This document shows, in pieces, positions 25,718 through 32,662 of a stretch of 34,492 nt of DNA; within the stretch, counting starts at the first letter, position 1; each line of letters begins with the position of its first letter. A model generated the notes under the pieces. It saw only the letters and a list, made by a program, of their open reading frames with translations, did no database searches and was not told the DNA's origin. This DNA comes from Lachnospiraceae bacterium (GTDB taxonomy: Bacteria; Bacillota; Clostridia; Lachnospirales; Lachnospiraceae). The stretch lies in NCBI GenBank assembly GCA_017619295.1, contig JAFZSQ010000018.1, forward strand, positions 1-34,492, given 5' to 3'. Both the position numbers and the translations under genes were made by a program.

Positions 25718-26332
25718 ATGAAGTTTAGGAATATAATAAGGATTACCGGCTATGTTTTTATTCTTGCCGGCGCGATTCTGGTGCTTGGCTCTTTGTATAT
25801 CAATATCAAACAGCAAGTCATGAGAGAAGCGGCCATAGCCGAGTTTAAAGATAAGATTTACGAGGTAACCGAGCTGGAAAGTGAGGAGACTACACCGGAG
25901 GAAGAAGTTGCAATTCCGGGTGGAAATGAAGCAGTGGAAGGGGATATTCTTTATATCCTTAGAATCCCCTCCATTGATTCCGAGAACCCTGTAAGGGAAG
26001 GCGTAAGCATGGGCGTTTTAGAGGATGCTCTGGGACACGAGGTTGATACAGCATACGCCGGATCGGAAGGAAACTGTGTTATAGCGGGTCACAGAAATTA
26101 CAGCTTCGGACAGTTCTTCAACAGACTTGATGAAGTTCAGGTGAACGATTTGATATATCTGGATACTGCTAAACATACCTTTTCCTACATTGTAAAGGAT
26201 ATAAAGGTTGTGGAGCCCACAGACTTATCTGTGCTTGAACCCACAGATGAAGAAATCCTGACGCTCTACACCTGCACACCCATATATATTGCGACTCACA
26301 GACTCGTGATTACTGCAGAAAGAATTGGTTGA
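25718..26332 (+). CDS. Sortase, probably class D-like, dedicated to the upstream adhesin
   Basis: A 204-residue membrane-anchored transpeptidase. One N-terminal helix (about 9-27) anchors it and the catalytic barrel lies outside. The catalytic triad is visible: H125 in AGHRNYSFG, C186 in TLYTC and R195 in ATHR. SFGQFFNRLDEVQVND resembles class D sortases of Clostridia, though the class is not certain from motifs alone. The gene begins 2 bases after the adhesin stop without a good binding site of its own, implying translational coupling. It should cleave the adhesin at the LAKTG motif between Thr and Gly and link it to the peptidoglycan. No second sortase substrate is visible in the window. 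Confidence 0.9.
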   Translation: MKFRNIIRITGYVFILAGAILVLGSLYINIKQQVMREAAIAEFKDKIYEVTELESEETTPEEEVAIPGGNEAVEGDILYILRIPSIDSENPVREGVSMGVLEDALGHEVDTAYAGSEGNCVIAGHRNYSFGQFFNRLDEVQVNDLIYLDTAKHTFSYIVKDIKVVEPTDLSVLEPTDEEILTLYTCTPIYIATHRLVITAERIG

Positions 26333-26446
26333 GCGACAGTTAAAAAAATTAAATAAAAGTTAATATCTGCTCACTACCATTTGCCGTATCCGGAGAATAT
26401 AATGAGGACATAACCGGTTAAGATAATTATGCAGATGGAGGTAGTT

Positions 26447-27493
26447 ATGCAGATAAATGAAGTTATAAGAAAATATAGAAAACAGATCAACATGACCCAG
26501 GAGGAGATGGCCAACCGACTTGGAGTGTCGGCACCGGCTGTTAACAAATGGGAAAGCGGAGCCTCAATGCCTGACATATCGCTTTTGGCTCCCATAGCCA
26601 GACTTCTTCACGTTTCTTTGGAAGAGTTGCTCTCATTTAAGAGTGAACTTACGGAAGTGGAAGTGGCGGGAATCGTTGCTGAGATATCCGGATTGCTTGA
26701 TAAGGAACCTTTAGACACTGTGTTTCAAAAGATGGTGGAAACAGTAAGAGAATATCCAAATTCGGAAACACTTACCTATTCCCTGGCGTCAATGCTGTCT
26801 TGCAGGACGCTTATACTAAGTAACGAGGAACGAGATAAGTACTTCGGATGGCTTCAGAATTGCTTTGAGAATCTTCTTTCAAGCGAGAATCAGGACATGA
26901 AAATGCACGCAGCGGAATCTTTATATGCGCTGTTCATACTTAAAGAACAATACGATGAGGCTACCAAGTGCCTTGACTATTTTTCACCGGAAAGTCCTGA
27001 GAGGAAAAGAAAACTTGCAACAATCTATTCTCATACAGGCAAGTATGAGGAAGCGTATAAGATAATGGAGGAATCTCTGTTTTCAGATTATCAGAGTATG
27101 AGTGTTACTCTACATGAGATATACGGGATAGCCATGAAAACCGAGAACTTCGAGAAGGCCCGTGCAATTCTTGAAAAAGAAGCCGGTCTCGCTGAACTTT
27201 TCGAGATGGGAGAGTACAATAAGTACGCCGGCAAATTCCATTATGCGGTTGCAATGAAAGATGCAAAGCAGACTCTTGAATTAATGGATAAGCTTATGAC
27301 TCATTATGATTCATTAATGGATTTTGTTAAGTCGCCATTGTATGAGCATATGACCTTTGCCAATTCCAATCCTGCCGTTTTGGAGGGCATGAAAACGGCT
27401 CTGTTGAATCGTTACCTAGAGGATGATTCCATCCAGTTTGTAAGGGAGTCCCCAGGCTGGGAAGACTTCAAAAAGAAATGGTATAAGAAGTAA
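26447..27493 (+). CDS. XRE-family regulator with C-terminal helical (TPR-like) repeats
   Basis: A 348-residue protein. Residues about 3-60 are a Cro/C1-type helix-turn-helix (RKYRKQINMTQEEMANRLGV, then APAVNKWESGAS). The remainder is all-helical with repeated helix pairs (for example YSHTGKYEEAYKIMEESL and TENFEKARAILEKEAGL), typical of TPR-type peptide- or protein-binding regulators. The start at 26447 is preferred to the in-frame ATG at 26429 because GGAGG lies between them, 6 bases before 26447. A TATAAT at 26398-26403 could be its -10, but no good -35 is visible. The gene stands alone between the sortase and the copper operon, and its targets are unknown. Confidence 0.8.
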   Translation: MQINEVIRKYRKQINMTQEEMANRLGVSAPAVNKWESGASMPDISLLAPIARLLHVSLEELLSFKSELTEVEVAGIVAEISGLLDKEPLDTVFQKMVETVREYPNSETLTYSLASMLSCRTLILSNEERDKYFGWLQNCFENLLSSENQDMKMHAAESLYALFILKEQYDEATKCLDYFSPESPERKRKLATIYSHTGKYEEAYKIMEESLFSDYQSMSVTLHEIYGIAMKTENFEKARAILEKEAGLAELFEMGEYNKYAGKFHYAVAMKDAKQTLELMDKLMTHYDSLMDFVKSPLYEHMTFANSNPAVLEGMKTALLNRYLEDDSIQFVRESPGWEDFKKKWYKK

Positions 27494-27502
27494 AAATGAC
27501 TG

Positions 27503-27531
27503 TTGACAGATACCCCACCAGGGTATATATT
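27503..27531 (+). promoter_or_regulatory. Promoter of the copper operon
   Basis: Perfect TTGACA (27503-27508) and TATATT (27526-27531) are separated by 17 bases. The spacer is filled by a CsoR-type operator and a second operator lies just downstream, so bound repressor would block RNA polymerase. The start of transcription would be near 27538, which excludes translation from the upstream ATG at 27496. Confidence 0.85.
27510..27526 (+). promoter_or_regulatory. CsoR operator 1
   Basis: ATACCC-N5-GGGTAT, with G/C-rich centre, matches the general form of CsoR binding sites. It fills the promoter spacer and touches the -10 element. Confidence 0.8.
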
Positions 27532-27545
27532 GGTAACAAGCCAAT

Positions 27546-27562
27546 ATACCCAGGCGGGGTAT
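27546..27562 (+). promoter_or_regulatory. CsoR operator 2
   Basis: A second ATACCC-N5-GGGTAT, centred 36 bases after the first and just downstream of the predicted transcription start. The two sites are themselves arranged as a large inverted repeat with TTGG and CCAA at the inner edges, so the leader RNA could also fold. Confidence 0.75.
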
Positions 27563-27582
27563 TTATAGTGGAGGGAATATCA

Positions 27583-27918
27583 ATGTCAGAGAATAAAAAC
27601 AACATGGAAGAAATGAGCGGCAGTTGTCCCCATTGTTCAGGAAAACACAAAGACAGAGATGATAAAGAGAAAAAGGATTTAATGAACAGGCTTAAAAGAA
27701 TAGAAGGCCAGGTACGTGGTGTAGAAGGAATGCTTGAAAACGATGCCTACTGCACAGATATTCTGGTTCAGGTATCTGCTATTACAAGCGCCCTTAATAG
27801 CTTCAATAAAGTCCTTTTGGCCAATCATATGAAGTCCTGCGTGGCTGACAATATTCGTAAAGGAAATGATGAGATTATTGACGAACTTGTGGTTACTCTG
27901 CAGAAGCTTATGAAGTAG
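27583..27918 (+). CDS. csoR: CsoR-family copper(I)-sensing repressor
   Basis: A 111-residue all-helical repressor that releases its operators when Cu(I) binds. The copper-binding set of true CsoR is present: C57 (preceded by Tyr, as in AYC), H82 and C86 in NHMKSC, an H-x3-C pair. LKRIEGQVRGVEGML is the family's DNA-contact helix. The N-terminus carries an additional CPHCSGKHK stretch with CxxC and His that is not part of the core fold and may bind metal too. The start at 27583 follows GGAGGG by 7 bases. An in-frame ATG at 27496 lies upstream of the promoter and cannot be used by this transcript. The gene precedes copA by 7 bases, giving an autoregulated operon. Confidence 0.92.
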   Translation: MSENKNNMEEMSGSCPHCSGKHKDRDDKEKKDLMNRLKRIEGQVRGVEGMLENDAYCTDILVQVSAITSALNSFNKVLLANHMKSCVADNIRKGNDEIIDELVVTLQKLMK

Positions 27919-27925
27919 GTGACAA

Positions 27926-30424
27926 ATGGAACAATATAACGTAACAGGAATGAGCTGTGCTGCATGCCAGGCCAGAGTTGAGAAAGCTGTAAACGCCGTG
28001 GAGGGCGTTGAAAGCTGTGCCGTAAGTCTTCTTACAAATTCAATGGGCGTGGAGGGGAGTGCATCCCCTGAAGATATTATCAAGGCTGTAGAGTCAGCCG
28101 GTTATGGCGCCAGCGTTAAAAAGTCAAATAAAGAGAAATCAGATTCAAAAGGCTATGAGGATTCGCTGAAGGATACTGAAACACCGGTACTCAAAAAGAG
28201 ACTGATTGCTTCGGTAATTCTGCTGATTCCTTTGATGTATGTTTCAATGGGGCATATGCTTTGGAATTGGCCACTGCCATCTTTTCTTGACGGTAATCAT
28301 GTGGCAATGGGGATATATGAATTGCTGATAGCAGGATTTATCATGGTGATAAATCAGAAGTTCTTTATCAGCGGATTTAAAGGGCTTATTCACAGGTCTC
28401 CCAATATGGATACCCTGGTTGCTCTTGGAGCAACGGCATCCTACGCATACAGCGTATATGCACTGTTTGCCATGACAGGTGCTGTGATGAACGGAAACTC
28501 AGATAAGGTCATGTATTATATGGACCAATTCTATTTTGAGTCCGCCGCAACAATCCTTACTCTTATTACAGTGGGTAAAACTCTTGAGGCAAGATCAAAG
28601 GGCAAGACTACAGATGCACTTAAATCATTGATGAGATTGGCTCCGAAGACTGCCGTAATTATAGATGGCGATACAGAGAAAACAGTAGGAATAGATGAGG
28701 TAAAGGTTGGAGACAGATTCGTAGTAAGACCCGGTGACAGTATACCCGTGGATGGTATAGTCAAAGAGGGAGAGAGTGCTGTTAATGAATCTGCGCTCAC
28801 GGGAGAAAGCGTTCCCGTAGAAAAGCAGACAGGAGATAAGGTTTCTGCCGCAACCATAAACACATCAGGATATATGGTGTGCGAAGCAACAAGAGTCGGT
28901 GAGGATACCACGCTTGCAGGAATTATCCGAATGGTAAGTGATGCCGCAGCAACAAAGGCACCAATCGCAAAAATAGCCGACAGAGTATCGGGCGTATTTG
29001 TGCCGGTGGTCATAGGAATCGCCTTTATCACATTTGTTGTTTGGATTCTGGTTGGACAGACATTCGGATATGCAATAGCCCGAGCTGTATCGGTACTGGT
29101 AATCAGCTGTCCTTGTGCTTTGGGACTTGCAACTCCCGTTGCAATAATGGTTGGAAATGGTGTTGGCGCAAGAAACGGAATACTGTATAAGACAGCAGCC
29201 GTTCAGGAACTTACAGGTAAGACAAAAATAGTAGCCCTTGATAAAACCGGAACCATTACTACCGGAATAATGCAGGTTACCGATGTGATTCCCTCAGATG
29301 GGATTAGTGAAAATGAGCTGATGACAGTCGCTTATGCACTGGAATCAAAAAGTGAGCATCCTATCTCAAAAGCAATCGTTGATTACGCTAATAAAAATGA
29401 CATCAGGCTTTTGGAGACAACCGAGTTTGAAGTACTGCCGGGAAATGGTTTAAAGGCGAAGCTTGATGGAGTAGCTATCGCAGGAGGTAACACAAGATTT
29501 ATTTCTGACGCACCTGCATTGATAGAAGACCTGTCAAAGAAGGGCAAGACGCCTGTTCTTTTCACAAAAGACAATAAACTGATTGGAACAATTGCGGTTG
29601 CCGACACCATAAAGGATGATACGCCACAGGCAATAGATGAGCTTAAGAAAATGGGCATCCATGTGGTGATGTTAACGGGCGACAACGAGATTACTGCAAG
29701 AGCAATTGCCGATCAGGCAGGAGTAGACGAAGTTGTAGCCGGTGTACTTCCGGATGGCAAAGAAGCGGTTATCAGGAAGCTCATGGAAAAAGGTAAGGTT
29801 GCAATGGTTGGTGACGGAATAAATGATGCGCCTGCCCTTACCAGAGCAGATGTCGGAATCGCCATCGGAGCGGGAACAGACATCGCTATTGATGCAGCGG
29901 ATGTTGTTCTGATGAAAAGCAGTATCCGCGATGTGGCGGCTGCAATCAGGATTTCAAAGGCAACAATCAAAAATATTCATGAGAATCTGTTCTGGGCATT
30001 TTTCTATAACGTAATTGGCATTCCTCTTGCTGCGGGATGCTATGTTGCAGCTTTTGGCTGGACACTTAACCCAATGTTTGGAGCAGCGGCTATGGGCCTT
30101 TCAAGTTTCTGTGTAGTAACCAATGCACTTAGACTTAACTTACTTAAGGTACATGCTGATAAGGATACGAAAGAAAATGATACAAAAGAAATTGAGACAA
30201 TAGTAAAGGAGAACAAAGAAATGAAGATCAAAGTAAACGGTATGATGTGCGCACATTGTGAGGCTCATGTAAAGAAAGCTCTTGAGGCAATTGACGGAAT
30301 TGAATCAGCAGTAGCCTCCCATGAGGAGAATATGGTAACCTTAACAAATTCCAAGGACGTGGATGAGGCTCTCATTAAGGCAGCTGTTACAGAAGCAGGC
30401 TATGAGTACGCAGGAATTGCATAA
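27926..30424 (+). CDS. copA: Copper-exporting P1B-type ATPase with C-terminal CopZ-like domain
   Basis: An 832-residue Cu(I) efflux ATPase. Residues 1-70 are a heavy-metal-associated domain with GMSCAAC (C11, C14). The ATPase core follows with TGES, the membrane metal site CPC (C395-P396-C397), the phosphorylation site D439 in DKTGT, the SEHP motif and [10 protein letters not shown]. These mark it as CopA type. After the last helix pair and a charged linker ([18 protein letters not shown]) comes a second metal-binding domain, residues about 766-832, with GMMCAHC (C775, C778). That domain has the full length of the free copper chaperone CopZ. A C-terminal HMA domain is unusual for CopA. The binding site AGGTGA precedes the ATG, 7 bases after csoR. 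Confidence 0.93.
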   Translation: MEQYNVTGMSCAACQARVEKAVNAVEGVESCAVSLLTNSMGVEGSASPEDIIKAVESAGYGASVKKSNKEKSDSKGYEDSLKDTETPVLKKRLIASVILLIPLMYVSMGHMLWNWPLPSFLDGNHVAMGIYELLIAGFIMVINQKFFISGFKGLIHRSPNMDTLVALGATASYAYSVYALFAMTGAVMNGNSDKVMYYMDQFYFESAATILTLITVGKTLEARSKGKTTDALKSLMRLAPKTAVIIDGDTEKTVGIDEVKVGDRFVVRPGDSIPVDGIVKEGESAVNESALTGESVPVEKQTGDKVSAATINTSGYMVCEATRVGEDTTLAGIIRMVSDAAATKAPIAKIADRVSGVFVPVVIGIAFITFVVWILVGQTFGYAIARAVSVLVISCPCALGLATPVAIMVGNGVGARNGILYKTAAVQELTGKTKIVALDKTGTITTGIMQVTDVIPSDGISENELMTVAYALESKSEHPISKAIVDYANKNDIRLLETTEFEVLPGNGLKAKLDGVAIAGGNTRFISDAPALIEDLSKKGKTPVLFTKDNKLIGTIAVADTIKDDTPQAIDELKKMGIHVVMLTGDNEITARAIADQAGVDEVVAGVLPDGKEAVIRKLMEKGKVAMVGDGINDAPALTRADVGIAIGAGTDIAIDAADVVLMKSSIRDVAAAIRISKATIKNIHENLFWAFFYNVIGIPLAAGCYVAAFGWTLNPMFGAAAMGLSSFCVVTNALRLNLLKVHADKDTKENDTKEIETIVKENKEMKIKVNGMMCAHCEAHVKKALEAIDGIESAVASHEENMVTLTNSKDVDEALIKAAVTEAGYEYAGIA
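30205..30424 (+). other. copZ: Possible internal translation start giving a free CopZ-like chaperone
   Basis: Inside copA, AAAGGAGA (30205-30212) stands 8 bases before an in-frame ATG (30221-30223). Translation from there would yield 67 residues ([13 protein letters not shown] onwards), which is the size of CopZ, the cytoplasmic carrier that hands Cu(I) to CopA. The arrangement looks either like a former copZ gene fused to copA by loss of the copA stop codon, or like one gene making two products. The sequence pattern is seen, and the use of the internal start is inference. Confidence 0.55.
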
Positions 30425-30441
30425 AAATTGAATTGAAAAAA

Positions 30442-30486
30442 AGTCCTGATTAGTGTACAATATAGCGAGCTAATCGGGACTTTTTT
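30442..30486 (+). terminator. Intrinsic terminator of the copper operon
   Basis: AGTCCTGATTAG (30442-30453) pairs with CTAATCGGGACT (30470-30481), including one G-U pair. A run of A residues precedes the stem and six T residues end it. It lies 17 bases past the copA stop. Confidence 0.9.
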
Positions 30487-30502
30487 AAGGAGATGAACAT
30501 AT

Positions 30503-30526
30503 ATGAAACTCGGAATCGTTATATGA
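30503..30526 (+). pseudogene. Seven-codon gene remnant MKLGIVI
   Basis: AAGGAG (30487-30492) is well placed before an ATG whose frame reads Met-Lys-Leu-Gly-Ile-Val-Ile and then TGA. The sequence after the stop does not continue in any frame. It looks like the first codons of a gene cut off where the non-coding, repeat-bearing island edge begins. The hydrophobic beta-strand start would fit a Rossmann- or DsrE-like protein, but seven residues cannot identify it. A short leader peptide is the alternative. Confidence 0.4.
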
Positions 30527-30536
30527 ACTCCTATTT

Positions 30537-30586
30537 CATGAATCTCCATAAAGAGTCATAAAGCTCTATGAAACTGCATAAATACT
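30537..30586 (+). repeat. Five 10-bp phased repeats (CATAAA-type)
   Basis: Five consecutive 10-base units begin at 30537, 30547, 30557, 30567 and 30577: CATGAATCTC, CATAAAGAGT, CATAAAGCTC, TATGAAACTG, CATAAATACT. The shared part is YATRAA followed by four variable bases. A 10-bp period puts every unit on the same face of DNA, as for cooperative binding by a small DNA-bending or excision protein. It lies right at the point where the truncated gene stops. Confidence 0.55.
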
Positions 30587-30621
30587 GGGTTCGTGGTAAT
30601 TTGTTCTCACATGTAACTTGT

Positions 30622-30642
30622 TATAAATTATTATAATTTATA
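30622..30642. repeat. AT-only perfect palindrome
   Basis: TATAAATTA, a 3-base centre TTA, and TAATTTATA make perfect 9-base arms. It is part of the non-coding stretch 30487-30933, between the phased repeats and the TGGTACTC repeats. It may be a protein-binding site or simply a flexible A+T tract. Confidence 0.45.
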
Positions 30643-30648
30643 GAAAAA

Positions 30649-30679
30649 TGGTACTCACGTGGTACTCGGTATGGTACTC
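30649..30679 (+). repeat. Three TGGTACTC direct repeats, possible recombinase arm sites
   Basis: TGGTACTC occurs at 30649, 30660 and 30672, spaced 11 and 12 bases apart, about one helical turn each. Short directly repeated words of this kind next to an island edge resemble arm-type binding sites of tyrosine recombinases. No recombinase gene lies in the window, so the link is inference. Confidence 0.5.
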
Positions 30680-30772
30680 GATAATCGGGAGACCAAGAAA
30701 AAATATCAACATTATTTCATTTGTAACAAGCTATATTGAGACCCAGATTAGCGTTTTTATAGCATATATTAA

Positions 30773-30801
30773 TTGATATTAAATTAGTGAGATAATATAA
30801 T
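30773..30801 (+). promoter_or_regulatory. Promoter of the dual-OB/DUF488 cassette or of a small RNA
   Basis: TTGATA (30773-30778) and perfect TATAAT (30796-30801) are separated by 17 bases. Transcription would start near 30808, leaving a 126-base leader before the gene at 30934. Confidence 0.75.
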
Positions 30802-30857
30802 GGAATGTAGAAGTGGGCTGGACATATATGCGAACCAAATTGTATAAGATACTTGGT

Positions 30858-30893
30858 GACACCATGAAGTCTAAGGACCTCGTGGTGTCTTTT
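30858..30893 (+). terminator. Terminator-like hairpin in the leader of the DUF488 cassette
   Basis: GACACCA (30858-30864) and TGGTGTC (30883-30889) pair, extended inward by further partial pairs, and TTTT follows before an AT tract. It lies between the promoter at 30773 and the first gene at 30934. It would therefore release a small RNA of about 85 bases or act as an attenuator that must be overcome for the cassette to be expressed. Confidence 0.55.
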
Positions 30894-30933
30894 ATATTTG
30901 ACAGCAAATAAATAGAATGCATTAGGGGGAAAT

Positions 30934-31557
30934 ATGGAGAAAGATATTATTGTATTAACATGCTCTGCAAAGCATAGTGGTTATTGTGTCGCTGGAATTG
31001 ATCTTGAAACAGACGAGTGGATTCGATTAGTTGCATCAGACGATCTTGATACTAATGAGATACCCAAAAGCTTTATGATATATTCCGATTTTACACCTTG
31101 TAAACCTTTGGATGTTGTAAGTGTAGATATAATAGAAGAATTGCCTGGTGATATTCAACCAGAAAATGTTTTGGTAAATCTTAGAAGAAAACCTGTGTTT
31201 AAATATCGCGTAACACCTGATCAGCTGGAAGATTATATTTCGAGTTCTAGGTATATCTACAAAGGTACTTCTTCATATATGGACCAAAGTACAGCGCTTA
31301 GTTGTGGGTACTCTTTAGGGCTATTCAAAGTTCAAGACATTTACCTTGATGTTTTTGAATATAATGGTCGTATGAAGACAAAATTGGATTTTAAATACAA
31401 TGGGCGTTTTTATGAGGGGTGGTCCATGACTGATCCAGCATATTATGGATGCGATAGCGGAAAGATTTGTGATGAAGGTCTTATAGTTGTAAGCATACCT
31501 GAGGATGATTACAACGGAAACTATTATAAATTTGTTTCTAAAATTATTAGATTGTAG
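30934..31557 (+). CDS. Dual OB-fold (DuOB-type) protein of a DUF488 cassette
   Basis: A 207-residue soluble protein. The opening (IIVLTCSAKHSGYCVAGIDL, then EWIRLVASDD) matches what is known of the dual OB domain family, which begins with a conserved Lys-His-x-Gly-x-Cys-Val-Ala-Gly-type strand pair and occurs next to DUF488 genes. Two beta-barrel-like halves can be made out (about 1-105 and 115-207). No catalytic motif is visible, so nucleic-acid or protein binding is the plausible role. The ATG follows AGGGGGAA. It is the first of three genes, 8 bases before the first DUF488 gene. Base composition is richer in A+T than in the genes before 30424, which suggests horizontal acquisition. Confidence 0.6.
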   Translation: MEKDIIVLTCSAKHSGYCVAGIDLETDEWIRLVASDDLDTNEIPKSFMIYSDFTPCKPLDVVSVDIIEELPGDIQPENVLVNLRRKPVFKYRVTPDQLEDYISSSRYIYKGTSSYMDQSTALSCGYSLGLFKVQDIYLDVFEYNGRMKTKLDFKYNGRFYEGWSMTDPAYYGCDSGKICDEGLIVVSIPEDDYNGNYYKFVSKIIRL

Positions 31558-31565
31558 GTGAGATT

Positions 31566-32180
31566 ATGTTATTTACTATAGGGCATACAAACCATAGTCA
31601 TGAAGAGTTCCTTGAACTTTTGAGAGCAAATAAGATTACCTACTTGTTAGATGTGAGAAGTACGCCTTTTTCTCAGTTTACTAGTCAGTTTAATAAGGAT
31701 GTCATAGCTGCCTTTTTGAAGAAGAACGGTATCAACTATAATCACATGGGTAAGTTCTTCGGAGCTCGACCAATGGATAAAAGTTTATATACTGAACAAG
31801 GTTATTTGGATTTTGAAAAGGCAAGAGAATCAGAGAATTTTAAAATGGGCTTGGATAATGTCATCCTTGGATTGAATAAAGGATACAATATCGCTTTGAT
31901 GTGTACTGAGAAAGATCCATTTGATTGTCATAGAGCAATAATGGTTGCTCGCGGGTTTGAGCTAAATGGAATTGAGGTCAGTCACATTCTGCCTGATGGT
32001 AAGATTATTACCCAAGCAGAACTTAATAATCGCTTGCTTGAAAAGTATTATCCAGACAGAAATCAAATATCCTTATTTTCAGAAATAAGCTCTCTATCTG
32101 AAGAAGAGGTGTTAGTATTAGCATATAGGAAAAGGAACGCAGATATAGGCTACCATATACAAAAAGATGAGGAGGAATAA
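31566..32180 (+). CDS. DUF488 protein with C-terminal clamp-binding-like QISLF peptide
   Basis: A 204-residue protein of the DUF488 family, whose function is not established. Family motifs are all present: TIGHTNHSHEEF at the start, LLDVRSTPFS (the Asp-Val-Arg block), INYNHMGKFFGARP, and LMCTEKDPFDCHR (the Cys-Glu-Pro-Cys-His-Arg block), suggesting an intact active or binding site. After the domain, residues 167-171 read QISLF within a likely flexible tail. This matches the pentapeptide by which many DNA polymerases and repair proteins bind the bacterial beta sliding clamp (QL[SD]LF type). An acidic helix follows to the end. The gene has AGGTGAGA before the ATG and overlaps no neighbour, but the next DUF488 gene starts 1 base after its stop. 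Confidence 0.8.
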   Translation: MLFTIGHTNHSHEEFLELLRANKITYLLDVRSTPFSQFTSQFNKDVIAAFLKKNGINYNHMGKFFGARPMDKSLYTEQGYLDFEKARESENFKMGLDNVILGLNKGYNIALMCTEKDPFDCHRAIMVARGFELNGIEVSHILPDGKIITQAELNNRLLEKYYPDRNQISLFSEISSLSEEEVLVLAYRKRNADIGYHIQKDEEE

Positions 32181-32181
32181 A

Positions 32182-32619
32182 ATGCAAGTATTTACGATGG
32201 GATTTACCAAAAAAGATGCAGCACTATTTTTTAAAAAAATAGAAGAAAATAAGATACAGATGCTGATAGATGTTAGATTGAATAATCAATCTCAGCTTGC
32301 AGGATTCACTAAAGAAAAAGATTTAACATACTTTCTAAAGAGAATTTGTAATTGTGAGTATAGCCACATGGTAGCATATGCTCCTACTAAAGAAATATTA
32401 GATGATTATAAAAAGGGGAAGATCGATTGGGCTGGTTACGAGGAAAGATTTCTTCCATTGATTGAGAGAAGGCATATTGAGGAGACATTTTTAAAGAATT
32501 TCTCTAAGTATGACAGAGTTCTTCTGCTTTGCTCAGAACCGACTCCTGAAAATTGTCATAGGAGATTAGTGGCGGAGTATCTTAGAGATAAAACAGGATG
32601 TGAGATTATTCACTTATAG
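32182..32619 (+). CDS. Second, short DUF488 protein
   Basis: A 145-residue protein containing only the DUF488 domain. It keeps TMGFTKKDAALFFKKI at the start, LIDVRLNNQSQLAGF, and LLCSEPTPENCHRRL, so the Asp-Val-Arg and Glu-x-x-Pro-x-x-Cys-His-Arg blocks are conserved. It is clearly diverged from the preceding DUF488 protein and lacks its C-terminal tail. The two may form a heterodimer or be specialised copies. The start at 32182 follows GAGGAGGAA and lies 1 base after the upstream stop. An ATG at 32167 was rejected as it lacks a binding site. It is the last gene of the three-gene cassette. Confidence 0.78.
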   Translation: MQVFTMGFTKKDAALFFKKIEENKIQMLIDVRLNNQSQLAGFTKEKDLTYFLKRICNCEYSHMVAYAPTKEILDDYKKGKIDWAGYEERFLPLIERRHIEETFLKNFSKYDRVLLLCSEPTPENCHRRLVAEYLRDKTGCEIIHL

Positions 32620-32626
32620 TTATGAT

Positions 32627-32654
32627 GAGCCAGGACTTTTGCGAGCCCTGGCTC
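32627..32654. terminator. Hairpin between convergent genes
   Basis: GAGCCAGG (32627-32634) and CCTGGCTC (32647-32654) form an 8-bp G/C-rich stem. It sits between the convergent DUF488 gene and the minus-strand acidic-protein gene. Neither side has a clean T run, so its strength as terminator is uncertain. Confidence 0.5.
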
Positions 32655-32662
32655 TATCTGCA

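Noticed and set aside
27496..27582. Upstream in-frame ATG extending CsoR by 29 residues
   Set aside because: It lies before the promoter and the operators are within the extension, while ATG 27583 has a GGAGGG binding site.
28531..29031. 166-residue minus-strand open frame inside copA
   Set aside because: It is fully opposite a conserved ATPase core, with low-complexity Ser/Thr/Ala composition and no start signal.
30537..30586. Possible CRISPR-like array
   Set aside because: The units are only 10 bases with 4 variable bases and there is no spacer structure or cas gene. Phased protein-binding sites explain it better.
30617..30730. CTTGTTA and TAACAAG as inverted repeat ends of a small mobile element
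   Set aside because: Seven bases in A+T-rich DNA are too short, and no target duplication or transposase is present.
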